From VXNF01 sp965116465 (GTDB lineage: Bacteria > Actinomycetota > Acidimicrobiia > Acidimicrobiales > CATQHL01): a DNA stretch of 64,000 bases. The notes beneath the pieces are model-generated. The model had not been told where the DNA came from and made no database searches. It worked only from the letters and a program-made list of their open reading frames with translations. The position numbers were made by a program, and so were the translations under genes. Below, in pieces: positions 43,673 through 52,967 of the stretch. The DNA lies in NCBI GenBank assembly GCA_965116465.1, contig OZ220687.1, forward strand, positions 2,232,001 to 2,296,000. Reading direction: 5' to 3'. Position 1 is the stretch's first letter, and the number at the start of each line of letters is the position of its first letter.

Positions 43673-45139
43673 CTAGCCCGGCGGCCGGCCCTCGGCGGCG
43701 CGCACCAGCCGCTTCGCCAGCAGCCGGAAGATCAGCGCGTGGAGCGGGAAGAGCGCCCACCAGTACAGGCGGCCCAGAAGCCCGCGCGGGTACATCCGAG
43801 CCAACTGGCGCAGGGTTCGCCGGCCGTCCTCCTCGGTGATGTGCCACTCCAGGAACGCCACTCCCGGCAGCCGCATCTCGGCGCGCAGCCGCAGCAGCCG
43901 CGGCGCCTCGAGGTTCTCGACGCGGAAGTAGTCCAGGGCGTCACCCACCCGGATTTCGTCGGGGTGCCTACGGCCCCGTCGCATGCCGACCCCTCCTGCG
44001 AGGGCGTCGAGCGCGCCGCGCAGTTCCCACAGCGGCTGCGCCACGTACCAGCCCCTGTCGCCCCCCACCCCCGTCACGGTGGCGAACAGCGCGTCCGCCG
44101 AGGCTCCGGTGTGCAACACGCGCTCGTCGGCGAGGACCGTGCCGCCCGCCCAGGTCGGGTCGTGCGGTAGAGGCCCTGCGACGGCCCGGTCCGGCGCGCG
44201 GTCCATCCAACTCGTCCTTACGTCGAGGTCCTGGACCCGCTGCAGCGCCCTGGTGAGCGCCTCCTCCAGGTCCAGCGGCTGGTGGTCCACGAAGTTCCGG
44301 ATGTCCCGTTCAGGGCTCACGATCACGTCGTTGATGAGGCTGTCGACCAGCGGGCGCGCCAAGCCGTAGGGCAGCGGCGTGACCAGCCGCACCCAGTGCG
44401 AGGAGAGCCGCGGGGTCAGCACCGGCACGGGGACGATGACCCGGGGACGCAGCCCGGCGGCAACGGCGTAGCGGTCCATCATGTCCCGGTAGGTGACGAC
44501 GTCCCGCCCGCCGACCTCGACGATGCGCCCTGCCAGGGCCTCGACCTGCAGGGCGGCGCGCAGGTAGTGCAGGACGTCACCGATGGCGATCGGCTGGCAG
44601 CGGGTTCGGGTCACCCAGCGCGGGCAGGTCATCACCGGAAGCACGTCCACGAGGTGACGCAGCATCTCGAAGGAGGCACTGCCGGAGCCGATGATGACCG
44701 CCGCCCGCAACTCGGTGACCGGCACCGCCCCACCGGCCAGCAGGCGCCCCACCTCGTGGCGGCTCGCCAAATGAGGGGAGAGGGCGGCAGGATCGTCGGC
44801 CCCGAGCCCGCCGAGGTACACGATCCTCCCCACGCCGGCGTCCTGCGCGGCCGCGGCGGTATTGGCCGCGCCCCGCCGGTCGGTCTCGGCGAAGCGGTCG
44901 CTGTGTCCCATGGCGTGAACCAGGTAGTAGACCGCGCCGAGCCCCTCGAAGCCCACCTCGAGGGAGCCGCGATCCTCCACGTCGCCGGGCATCACCTCGA
45001 CTTGCTCCCGCCAGCTGAAGCCGCCGGCGCGCCCGGGGTTGCGCACGATGCAGCGCACCTCGTGGCCGGCGTCCAGTAACTCCGGAACGAGCCGCCCACC
45101 GACGTACCCGGTGGCGCCCAAAACGGCGACGCGCTTCAC
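43673..45139 (-). CDS. SDR-family NAD(P)-binding protein with C-terminal DUF2867 domain
   Basis: This 488-aa protein has an extended/atypical SDR Rossmann domain (VKRVAVLGATGYVGGRLVPELLDAGHEVRC, about residues 1-30, and YYLVHAMGHSDRFAETDR) and, from about 330, a DUF2867 domain ending WWALFPLHALIFRLLAKRLV, probably membrane-associated. GTG 45139 gives the start of the Rossmann motif; the frame extends upstream inside mftD but is not coding there. It is 40 nt after mftD on the same strand, so it is likely in the mycofactocin transcript. Confidence 0.88.
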   Translation of the reverse strand: MKRVAVLGATGYVGGRLVPELLDAGHEVRCIVRNPGRAGGFSWREQVEVMPGDVEDRGSLEVGFEGLGAVYYLVHAMGHSDRFAETDRRGAANTAAAAQDAGVGRIVYLGGLGADDPAALSPHLASRHEVGRLLAGGAVPVTELRAAVIIGSGSASFEMLRHLVDVLPVMTCPRWVTRTRCQPIAIGDVLHYLRAALQVEALAGRIVEVGGRDVVTYRDMMDRYAVAAGLRPRVIVPVPVLTPRLSSHWVRLVTPLPYGLARPLVDSLINDVIVSPERDIRNFVDHQPLDLEEALTRALQRVQDLDVRTSWMDRAPDRAVAGPLPHDPTWAGGTVLADERVLHTGASADALFATVTGVGGDRGWYVAQPLWELRGALDALAGGVGMRRGRRHPDEIRVGDALDYFRVENLEAPRLLRLRAEMRLPGVAFLEWHITEEDGRRTLRQLARMYPRGLLGRLYWWALFPLHALIFRLLAKRLVRAAEGRPPG

Positions 45140-45179
45140 GCGAGCGGGCAATGGCCGGAGATCACAGGCTTGCGGCGGT

Positions 45180-46346
45180 TCAGGCCCTGACGTCGAAACC
45201 AGGCGGCACGAGGACGTCGCCGGGGGAGAGTTCGGCGATCGAGTGGCGGCCGAGTCCCAGCAGCGCCGAGTCGATGCCGGCCCGGAGCACGTCGAGCACG
45301 TTCTCCACGCCGGCCCGGCCGTTGGCGGCCAGGCCCCAGAGGTAGGCCCGGCCGATGAGGGTCGCCCGGGCGCCGAGGGCCACCGCCTTGACGACGTCGG
45401 CGCCTCGGCGGATGCCTCCGTCGAGCAGGACCTCGATCTCACCTCCCACGGCGGCGGCGATCGGCTGGAGTACGCGAATGGTCGCCGGCGTCGTATCCAG
45501 ATTGTTGCCACCGTGGTTCGAGACGGAGATGGCCGTGGCCCCCAGGTCCACGGCTCGCCTGGCGTCGTCGACGCGCACGATGCCCTTGATCATGCACGGG
45601 CCGTCCCACTGCTGCCGCAGCCACGCCAGGTCGTCCCAAGTGGGCGGCGGGGTCTGCATCCACTCCCCGTAGGCCTCGAAGAACCCCGGTGGCCGCTCCC
45701 CGGGGATCGCCATGTTCGGAACCGCCAGGTCCGGAAGCCGCCGGGCGCGCAGCCAGCGGCCGAGCCAGCGGGGGCGACCGAGCACCTCGGGGGCGAGCCG
45801 TCGCATCGCCTCCAAGTCGATGCGCTGGGGAATGAACGGGCTGCCCCAGTCGCGGCTGTGCACGAAGGACCAGTCCAGCGTGACGATCAGCCCGACGGCG
45901 CCGGCGGCCCTGGCACGCTCGAGGCGCTGGACGATCCGGTCCCGGGAGCCGCACCAGTAGATCTGGAACATCGTCCGGGGATTGGCGGCGACGACCTCCT
46001 CGATGGGCTTGCTGCCGAAGGCGCTGAGGCACATGATTGTTCCCCGGGCGGCGGCGGCACCGGCGACGGCCACCTCGGCGTCGGGATGGACGGCCTGCAC
46101 GCCCGTCGGTGAGATCAGCACCGGCAGGGAGACCGGCTGGCCCATCACGCTGGTGGACAGGTCGCGGTCGCCGGACTTGCCGGCGACCGCGGGGGCGAAC
46201 CCCAGCTCGCCGAATGCGGCCTCGTTGTCCCTGAGCGTGACGCCTGCCTCGGCGCCCGCGTGCAGCGCCGCGGCGACCGAGGGTGGCAGGATGCGCTCGG
46301 CGCGCCGGCGGGCCACCGCAACCGACTCGAACCAGGTGCCGGCCAT
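45180..46346 (-). CDS. mftD: Pre-mycofactocin synthase (FMN-dependent alpha-hydroxy-acid oxidase family)
   Basis: This 388-aa flavoprotein has the alpha-hydroxy acid dehydrogenase TIM barrel: ISPTGVQAVHPDAEVAVA near residue 82, the catalytic SNHGGNNLDTT and LLDGGIRRGADVVKAVALGARATLIGRAYL. The N-terminal TWFESVAVARRRAERILPPSV...AALHAGAE..VTLRDN is characteristic of MftD, which oxidatively deaminates the AHDP intermediate to the redox-active pre-mycofactocin. The ATG overlaps the mftC stop (TGATG). Confidence 0.92.
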   Translation of the reverse strand: MAGTWFESVAVARRRAERILPPSVAAALHAGAEAGVTLRDNEAAFGELGFAPAVAGKSGDRDLSTSVMGQPVSLPVLISPTGVQAVHPDAEVAVAGAAAARGTIMCLSAFGSKPIEEVVAANPRTMFQIYWCGSRDRIVQRLERARAAGAVGLIVTLDWSFVHSRDWGSPFIPQRIDLEAMRRLAPEVLGRPRWLGRWLRARRLPDLAVPNMAIPGERPPGFFEAYGEWMQTPPPTWDDLAWLRQQWDGPCMIKGIVRVDDARRAVDLGATAISVSNHGGNNLDTTPATIRVLQPIAAAVGGEIEVLLDGGIRRGADVVKAVALGARATLIGRAYLWGLAANGRAGVENVLDVLRAGIDSALLGLGRHSIAELSPGDVLVPPGFDVRA

Positions 46347-47524
46347 CAGGCGCTCGCGGTCGTGGCCAGCCCGGACCCGGCCAGGGGGTGCTCGTCGCAG
46401 GCCCGGTCACCCCGGCGCCGCAGGAACGTCACCCGGGAATGGTCGGCGGAGGGTCGCGGCTGCGAGCCCGGCGTCACGGCTGCCAGCGCCGCAGCGCCGT
46501 GGCCCTTGACGCACTCGGGGTCGGGCCCGGCAAGCGGGAGGCCGGTGAAGAACTTCGCCGCCATGCAGCCGCCGCGGCAGCTGTCATAGGCCGTGCACGA
46601 ACCGCAGGCGCCGGCCGCCTCGGGTTCGCGCAGCGAGCGGAACAACTCCGAATGGCGCCAGAGGTGCCCGAAGCCGCCGGGGTCGCGCACGTTGCCGGCC
46701 AGGAAGGCGTCATGGATCGCGAACGGGCAGGCGTAGACGTCGCCGACAGGATCGATGAGGCACACGACCCGTCCGGCACCGCAGAGGTTCAGGCCGGGGA
46801 GCGGTTCGCCGTAGCCGGCGAGGTGGAAGAACGAGTCGCCGGTGAGGACCTCCTCGCCGTGGGCGAGCAGCCACCGGTAGAGCACCTGCTGCTGCTCGGC
46901 GGTCGGGTGCAGCTCATGCCAGACCGCTGCGCCGCGGCCGGCCGGCCGCAGCCGGGTGAGCCGCAGTTGGGCGCCGTAGCGGTCGGCGAGCGCCTTGAGG
47001 TCGTCGAGCTGGGGCAGGTTGTGGCGGGTGCACACCACCGACAGCTTGAAGTCCCGCACGCCCGCGGCGGCCAGGTTCTCGAGAGCGCCCACGGCGGTCG
47101 CAAAGGAGCCCTCGCCGCGCACGGCGTCGTTGACCTCGGCGGTGGCGCCGTCGAGGGAGATCTGGACGTCCAGATAGTCGCTGCCGGCGATGCGCCCGGC
47201 GACCTCGGAGGTGATGCGCGAGCCGTTGGTGGAGAACTTGACGCCCACGTGGTGGGCGACGGCGTAGTCCACGATCTCCCAGAAGTCCCGGCGGATCGTC
47301 GGCTCGCCCCCGCCGATGTTGACGTAGAACACCTGCATCGCCTTGAGTTCGTCGATGACCGCCCTTGCCTCGGCGGTGGACAGCTCGCGGGGATCGCGCC
47401 GTCCCGAGCTCGACAGGCAGTGCCGGCAGTCCAGGTTGCAGGCGTAGGTCAACTCCCAGGTGAGGCAGATCGGGGCGTCCAGCCCGGCTGCGAAGTGCTC
47501 GACGAGGGGCAGCGTCACGCTCAC
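46346..47524 (-). CDS. mftC: Mycofactocin radical SAM maturase
   Basis: This 392-aa radical SAM protein has the CxxxCxxC cluster in LTYACNLDCRHCLSSSG near residue 28-36, VNIGGGEPTIRRDFWEI and a C-terminal SPASM-like cysteine set (GSCTAYDSCRGGCMAAKFFTG; DPECVKG). MftC decarboxylates and cross-links the C-terminal Val-Tyr of MftA with help from MftB. GTG start overlapping the mftB stop by 4 nt. Confidence 0.94.
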   Translation of the reverse strand: MSVTLPLVEHFAAGLDAPICLTWELTYACNLDCRHCLSSSGRRDPRELSTAEARAVIDELKAMQVFYVNIGGGEPTIRRDFWEIVDYAVAHHVGVKFSTNGSRITSEVAGRIAGSDYLDVQISLDGATAEVNDAVRGEGSFATAVGALENLAAAGVRDFKLSVVCTRHNLPQLDDLKALADRYGAQLRLTRLRPAGRGAAVWHELHPTAEQQQVLYRWLLAHGEEVLTGDSFFHLAGYGEPLPGLNLCGAGRVVCLIDPVGDVYACPFAIHDAFLAGNVRDPGGFGHLWRHSELFRSLREPEAAGACGSCTAYDSCRGGCMAAKFFTGLPLAGPDPECVKGHGAAALAAVTPGSQPRPSADHSRVTFLRRRGDRACDEHPLAGSGLATTASA

Positions 47525-47793
47525 GGCCGGCGCTCCCGGAGCATGTCGGTCTCGACCAGCCGTGCCAGCGCCCGTTCGAAGGCGGGAAGCGCCGTCTCGC
47601 CGACGCCCGCCTCGTTGCAGGCGTCCCGTGCCGTGGGCGAGCCGTCGAGTCGCTGGACGACGTCGAGGAGGCGCCGGTCCTTCAGGAACGACAGGCGCCG
47701 GGTGCCGAAGTGGTACAGCAGGGCGCCGAAACGCTCCGGGCGCACCGACACCTGCGGAGCCACACCGAGCGGCTGATCCAGCACCGAGGTCAT
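47521..47793 (-). CDS. mftB: Mycofactocin RiPP-recognition chaperone
   Basis: This 90-aa PqqD-like protein binds the MftA precursor and presents it to MftC. The sequence VSVRPERFGALLYHFGTRRLSFLKDRRL is nearly diagnostic. ATG 47793 with CAGGAG upstream. mftA normally lies directly before it; the 160 nt between this gene and the PIN gene upstream contain no C-terminal IDGMCGVY-type coding sequence in any minus-strand frame. Confidence 0.94.
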   Translation of the reverse strand: MTSVLDQPLGVAPQVSVRPERFGALLYHFGTRRLSFLKDRRLLDVVQRLDGSPTARDACNEAGVGETALPAFERALARLVETDMLRERRP

Positions 47794-47954
47794 GGCGTCA
47801 ACTCCTGTCGCGGTTTCCGGGCGGTCCGCCGATGGTACCCCTCGACGCCGGGTGAACTCCCCGAGTCGAGAGTCGATGGTGGCACGTGCACTGGTCCGAG
47901 TTGTTCTCGGTCTTGCCGCGGGCTCCTGTCCCGGGTGGTCCCGGGACTGGTCGA

Positions 47955-48365
47955 TCAGCCGGCCGCCACGAACGGGTTGACGATCCGGACGTCTCGGACT
48001 ATCTGGCCGTCGTTCAAGTCCTCCGAGAGCAGGCGGTTGCTGCCCGCTGTGGCGGCTGCTTCGACGATCAGGGCGTCCCAGATCGAGAGCCTCGATGTGA
48101 GGGCGGTGTCGGTCGCGCGCAGAACCAGCCGGTCGTCGATGGGCACGACGCGGAGCATGGCCATCTGGCGCACGCCCTCGCGTGCGGCTCGCGGATCCAG
48201 TTTGAGTTTCCTGGTGACGACCCAATAGAACTCCGAGAGCACCTGGGTTGAGATGACGATCTCTGCGGATTGCTCTGCGAGCGCCATCCGAGCGGTGCGC
48301 TGTTTCTCAGCGTCAGCGTGGTCGTAGAGGTACACGAACACGTTCGTGTCGACGAAGACGCTCAG
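47955..48365 (-). CDS. PIN-domain toxin (VapC-like RNase)
   Basis: This 136-aa PIN nuclease starts with SVFVDTNVFVYLYDHADAEKQ, includes STQVLSEFYWV, and ends with SIWDALIVEAA and LLSEDLNDGQIV, so the acidic residues (Asp6 and others in SEF, WDA and SEDLND) are all present. The only start that includes the invariant FVDTN is a CTG at 48365, overlapping the antitoxin stop as CTGA; the GTG at 48341 would delete the first catalytic Asp. VapC-type toxins cut tRNA or rRNA. It precedes mftB on the same strand by about 160 nt. Confidence 0.87.
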   Translation of the reverse strand: MSVFVDTNVFVYLYDHADAEKQRTARMALAEQSAEIVISTQVLSEFYWVVTRKLKLDPRAAREGVRQMAMLRVVPIDDRLVLRATDTALTSRLSIWDALIVEAAATAGSNRLLSEDLNDGQIVRDVRIVNPFVAAG

Positions 48366-48607
48366 CGGCCTGTCCGTTCCTCGTAGATGTCTTCGCGAGT
48401 CCAGCCGCGGCCCCCATCCCCGCTGGCGCCACCGGCGTCGTCGGCCAGCGCGATGAGGGTCCGCACGGTGGCATCCTGCTGCGAGGTTCTGGTGTAGGAC
48501 ACCAGGAAGTCGCGGACGGCGGCGTTCACTGACGTGCCGGACTCGAGGGCCCGGATCCGAGCGCGACGCAACAACTCGTCATCGATCGCGAGCGTGAGAT
48601 TCGCCAC
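48362..48607 (-). CDS. Ribbon-helix-helix antitoxin (VapB-like)
   Basis: This 81-aa protein starts NLTLAIDDELLRRARIRALESGTSVNAAVRDFL, an RHH DNA-binding domain, followed by an acidic toxin-wrapping tail GDGGRGWTREDIYEERTGR. GTG start. Repeated GTGTxxCAC/GTAACAC motifs just upstream look like its operator. It overlaps the PIN gene by 4 nt (CTGA). Confidence 0.88.
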   Translation of the reverse strand: MANLTLAIDDELLRRARIRALESGTSVNAAVRDFLVSYTRTSQQDATVRTLIALADDAGGASGDGGRGWTREDIYEERTGR

Positions 48608-48614
48608 GTAATCA

Positions 48615-48653
48615 GTGTATCACATAACCCGTGTAACACGGAAGCTGTGTTAC
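48615..48653. promoter_or_regulatory. Operator-like repeats upstream of the RHH-PIN pair
   Basis: GTGTATCAC (48615-48623), GTGTAACAC (48631-48639) and GTGTTAC (48647-48653) are similar half-palindromes; GTAACAC at 48633-48639 and GTGTTAC form an inverted repeat with a 7-nt spacer. RHH antitoxins bind such arrays. The same 194-nt gap feeds the divergent methyltransferase. Confidence 0.55.
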
Positions 48654-48801
48654 TATTCGAGGTATCGCGCAGAATTTTGATCCCCGCCACGCTTCCTCGC
48701 CGCCAGCGGGACCGTCGTCTCCGGATCACCAATGGAAGCGCCATCGGTTCGATCGTCCGTCGCGACTTGGTCCGTAGAGCGGCTCCTGCGAATCTAACGC
48801 C

Positions 48802-51663
48802 TTGAGTCCGTCGCCGCGCAAGCTGATCGAGGTGGCCTTTCCGCTGGAGGCGGTGAACGCCGCCGGGCGAGCCGAGAAGGCGGTACCCAAGAAGGGGCAT
48901 CCGGCCACGATGCACCTGTGGTGGTCTCGCAAGCCGCTGGGGGTGACGCGCGCGGCCCTGTTCGCCTCGCTCGTCGACGATCCCTCGGCACGGCCGGACC
49001 TGTACCCCACGGAGGCCGCGCAGCAGGAGGAGCGCCGCCGCCTGCTGGCGTTGACCGAGGAACTCTGCCGCTGGGAGCGGAGCGATGATCCGGACCTGCT
49101 TGCCGAAGCGCAGCGCTGCATCGCGGCATCGGCCGGCGAGACACTGCCACAGGTCATCGACCCGTTCTGTGGCGGCGGGGCGATCTCCACCGAGGCGATC
49201 CGGCTGGGGCTGGACACACTCGCCATCGACCTGAACCCTGTGGCGGCGCTGGTCAGCTCGGCCACCCTGTCCGTCGCGCAGCGGTTCGCCGGGAAGCCTG
49301 CCGTCAGCCCCGGCGGCTCCGGCGGCGACGGCCCAGCAGGGATCGCCGCCGACGTCGCCTACTACGGCAAGGCCGTGGAGGACGAGTGCGGGCGGCGCCT
49401 GGCGGGAGCGTTCCCCGCGCCATCCCGCCAGATGCCGGCGGGCCCCCCCGGCATGGCCATCTCCTACCTGTGGGCGCGGACCATCACCTGCGCCAACCCC
49501 ACCTGTGGGCGCACCACGCCGTTGCTGTCCACGTGGTGGCTCTCGAAGAAGCCGACCAACCGCTGGCACGTCCGCCCAGTTGTGGAGGGTGACCGGTTCG
49601 GGTTCGCCGCCGAGCGCGGGCCGCCGCCGGTGGGCCTGGCGGATCTCAAGGTCGGCCGGGGTGCCAACTACAGGTGCCTGCACTGCAGCACGGTGAACGA
49701 TGCACACGCGGTGCGCCGCTGCGGGCGTGGGGCGGGGTTCGGGCTGCGGCTGGTGGCCGTGCAAGGCTTGGCCGATCCGTGCCGCCCCCGAGCCGGCCGT
49801 GCCTGGTCGACCCCCGACGAGGCCGGCGAGAAGGCGGGTTTGGCCGGCCCCGGAGCCGAGTTCCCGGAGCCTGTCGAGGCGGCGCTGAAGAGCGATCTGC
49901 CGGAGGAATGCGGCAACGTCACGGCGTTCGGGTTGCGCACCTTCGCCGATGTGCTGTCGCCCCGCCAGCGGCGCACGATGGGGACCTTCGCCGAGGTGAT
50001 CAGCGGCATGGCCCCGGTTGTGTATCGCGATGCCCTCGCGGCGGGGCTTGCCGACGACGGGGTGGGCGTCGAGCAGGGAGGAGGCGGCGCCCGCGCCTAC
50101 GCCGAGGCCGTCACCACCTACCTGGCTCTGGCGCTCTCCCGCATGGCGAACCGCACGACGACGATGACGACGCACAACCGGGCCAACGGATCGGTGGAGC
50201 AGTCCTTCATCCGACCGGCCTACGGCTTCTACGGCGAATTCGCCGAGGCGAACCCGTTCTCGGGTTCCACCGGATCATGGGCCGGTGGCCTGGGGTATGT
50301 GGTGCGGGCGATGGCGGCTCTCCCCGCGTCGGGCACTTCCCCTGCGGGCTCGGCCATGCCGCACGGCCCTGGCCGGCCCGGTGCCCGACCTTCCGAAGCA
50401 GTGCGCGTCGGTCGAGCGGAGGTGCGCTGCGGCTCGATGCTCGGCGCGCTCGACGGTGCGGCGGGCGTGGTCTGCACCGACCCGCCGTACTACGACATGT
50501 TCGACTACGCCGGCCTCTCGAACCTGTTCCTGGTGTGGCTGCGGGCCGCGCTCGGCGACGTGTGGCCCCAGGCACTGGGTCCGGCGCTGGCACCGGTGGC
50601 CGAGCAGATCGTGGCGAACCCGGCGCGCAGCGGTGGGGACCGGGCGGCGGCGCACGAGCGATTCGAGAAGCTGCTGCGCCTCGCATTCGAGCGCATGCGT
50701 GCTGTGCACGACAGCCGATACCCGCTCACCGTGTACTACGGCTACCAGCACACCGAGACGAGATCGATGGGGGGAACAGGCAGGTCTCCCGGCACGGCGT
50801 GGGAGGCGATGCTGGAGAGCCTCATCGCGGCGGGCTATTGCATCACCGCCGGCTGGCCGCTGCGGACCGAGCGACCCGAAGGTGTCAAGAAGGGCACCAA
50901 GTCGCTGGCCTCTTCGATTCTGCTGGTGTGTCGCCCTGTGACCGGACCGGATTCGATTCGGCCGGTGGCCACGGTGGGTGAGCTGCGACGGGCACTGCGG
51001 GCCGAGTTGCCCGACGCTGTGCGAATGATGCAGCAGGCCAATATCGCCCCGTTGGATCTCGTGCAGGCCGCCATCGGTCCGGGGATGGCCGTCTACACCC
51101 GCTTCGAGCGCGTCCTGGCAGATGACGGCTCGCCCCTCGGGGTCCGCGAGGCCCTCGCCATGGTCAACGAAGTGCTGGACGAGACGCTCACCGACGCCGG
51201 GGCCGAACTCGACGCAATCACCCGGTGGGCGCTCACGTGGTTCGATGAGCACGGTTTCGCCGAGGGGTCGTGCGGTCACGCCGAGCAACTCGCCGAGGCG
51301 CGAGACATCTCGCTCACCGATCTGGTCTCCGCCGGAGTTGTCGTTGCCGATGGCGACCGCGTGCGCCTGCGCCATCGCGGCGAGGCGGACACCGCCCAGG
51401 ATCGGATCGGCGGCGGGAGCCCGAGTGTCTGGGAGGCCACCCAACACCTCCTGCGCTGCCTCGACGACGATGGCGAGCAGGCGGCGGTGCTACTGAGCCG
51501 CCTCGATGCCGACGCCGCGGACGCGGCCTGCGAACTCGCCTATCGGCTGTTCCGGATCTGCTCGCGGCGCAACCTGTCCGCAGAGGCCGCGGCCTGCAAC
51601 GGTCTGGTCAACTCTTGGGCGGGACTGTCCCGCCTCGCCGCCGCCCGGGGACAGGACCGGTGA
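48802..51663 (+). CDS. DUF1156-type adenine-specific DNA methyltransferase with zinc ribbon
   Basis: This 953-aa protein belongs to the large methyltransferases with an N-terminal DUF1156 motif (RKLIEVAFPLEAVNAAGRAEKAV..KKGHPATMHLWWSRKPL), a SAM-binding DPFCGGGAIS (about 119-128), a zinc-ribbon-like set Cys230/235...Cys292/295, and the catalytic DPPYY at 560-564. The start is TTG 48802 with no clear ribosome site. Such proteins normally sit next to DUF499 and helicase genes in defence islands; none is present. It may be a remnant of a restriction/defence unit or a stand-alone modifier. Confidence 0.88.
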   Translation: MSPSPRKLIEVAFPLEAVNAAGRAEKAVPKKGHPATMHLWWSRKPLGVTRAALFASLVDDPSARPDLYPTEAAQQEERRRLLALTEELCRWERSDDPDLLAEAQRCIAASAGETLPQVIDPFCGGGAISTEAIRLGLDTLAIDLNPVAALVSSATLSVAQRFAGKPAVSPGGSGGDGPAGIAADVAYYGKAVEDECGRRLAGAFPAPSRQMPAGPPGMAISYLWARTITCANPTCGRTTPLLSTWWLSKKPTNRWHVRPVVEGDRFGFAAERGPPPVGLADLKVGRGANYRCLHCSTVNDAHAVRRCGRGAGFGLRLVAVQGLADPCRPRAGRAWSTPDEAGEKAGLAGPGAEFPEPVEAALKSDLPEECGNVTAFGLRTFADVLSPRQRRTMGTFAEVISGMAPVVYRDALAAGLADDGVGVEQGGGGARAYAEAVTTYLALALSRMANRTTTMTTHNRANGSVEQSFIRPAYGFYGEFAEANPFSGSTGSWAGGLGYVVRAMAALPASGTSPAGSAMPHGPGRPGARPSEAVRVGRAEVRCGSMLGALDGAAGVVCTDPPYYDMFDYAGLSNLFLVWLRAALGDVWPQALGPALAPVAEQIVANPARSGGDRAAAHERFEKLLRLAFERMRAVHDSRYPLTVYYGYQHTETRSMGGTGRSPGTAWEAMLESLIAAGYCITAGWPLRTERPEGVKKGTKSLASSILLVCRPVTGPDSIRPVATVGELRRALRAELPDAVRMMQQANIAPLDLVQAAIGPGMAVYTRFERVLADDGSPLGVREALAMVNEVLDETLTDAGAELDAITRWALTWFDEHGFAEGSCGHAEQLAEARDISLTDLVSAGVVVADGDRVRLRHRGEADTAQDRIGGGSPSVWEATQHLLRCLDDDGEQAAVLLSRLDADAADAACELAYRLFRICSRRNLSAEAAACNGLVNSWAGLSRLAAARGQDR

Positions 51664-52337
51664 TGGTTCTCGGGTGGCGTCGCTGAATTCCAGGCTGTGC
51701 GTAACTCTTCGGTCCGCAAGGAGAGTTTTTCCACAGACGATGTTCTCCGGGGGCTGGTCATGGCTCAGCGCCTGCGGGACTCCCATTGCTGCCGGGGCTC
51801 AGGAAGTGGGTTCTCGCTCGTCTCTCAGCGGTTGTTCCAGTCGCCGGCCGCTGAGCGGAGCCGCGGTATCCGGCCCGGCACGACGCGTTCGTTCGAGGTC
51901 GGCGCCACGGTCGACCTGCCGTCCCGGCGGAAGAGGGGCGGGCCGCACGACGATGTCACCACAGGACCCGACAAGAGGGCACTGCAAAGCTCCGACCTGC
52001 ACCCGGTGTGGACCGGCGCGGCGGCGAGTCCGGCGATCCGACCGGGCTCTGCCTGCGCCGCCTCGTTGCCGAGAGGCCGGGCAAGCCGATCACCGGCACG
52101 GTCGAGCCACCGACCGGTGCGAATGGAGATCCTGTGGTGAAGTTGCAGACGGGCTTCGGTGGGGCGGGGCGCATGTTCTCATCGCCCGAAATAATCTCGC
52201 CTGTGTCGAGATGGCGGCTGACCTGCCCGTTGTCGCAGACCCGCTGAGCGGCCGGTGCGCCGCGCGGTCCTCGTCGGTCGCCCACTGGCTCTCGCAGCGC
52301 CGCCTCAGACCCATTTGGCCCCTGATCTACACTAAAG

Positions 52338-52372
52338 TCAATAAGATATAACCATATTATGATCTCTTTTGT
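52338..52372. other. AT-rich block
   Basis: About 35 nt of mostly A and T (TAATAAGATATA-like, ATATTATGATC) in otherwise GC-rich sequence. It sits in the gene-less stretch. It could be a promoter, an unwinding element or an insertion scar; nothing decides. Confidence 0.5.
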
Positions 52373-52967
52373 GAGTATTCCCTCATCGCCGAGTCTGAAC
52401 AGGCGGCAACCGTCCCCGGGGCCACGCTCGGCAAGTTGCTGCGCCCCGACGCAACCTGCCCGATCCCCATCGGTGAGTGTCTGGCTCACGGTCGTCGGCG
52501 CCATGGACGGCAGGGTCGACGGCCGGGACCCTCGATGTCCACCGCCGGGCGCTCGCGGACGGCGAAACCCTGCGGGCGCTGCTCGTGGCCGCGACTCGCG
52601 CCACCCAGGTCGGAATCGACGTTGAGAGGCGGCAGGTGGCCCTCACCCGCATGGACAACCCGTACGGACGCGGCTCGGGCCAACTGACGCACTCCTCCAC
52701 CGGGGAGAGCCCCCGGATCGTCGGCGGCGGTCCGAACAGCCTGGTGCCGCCGCGGTCTCCCGCGGGGCGTGGAGGTGGCGGTCCTCGCCGAGTTCGATTC
52801 GGCTCGCAATGACGGGTCCCGGTCCGTGTAGCGGGAGGGCGACCACCAGTGCTGGATGCTCGCCTTTTCCTGGTGCACCCGGAGTCATTCGACCGACCTA
52901 TTGGCATTCTGGTCCAACCTGAGACCCTTCCGGCGCACCCGCGCGGGCCCGTGTCCGATGGTCGAAG

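Noticed and set aside
48615..48653. CRISPR-like short repeats
   Set aside because: Only three imperfect 7-9-mers with short spacing; better explained as an operator.
48526..50175. A 549-codon minus-strand frame across the RHH gene and methyltransferase
   Set aside because: Antisense to the methyltransferase with its DPFCGGG region and zinc ribbon; no coding signature.
51956..52504. Open frames of 80-280 codons on both strands in the gene-less region
   Set aside because: Composition (Arg/Pro/Ser/Gly-rich), several mutually overlapping frames and no family resemblance; kept only as a region note.
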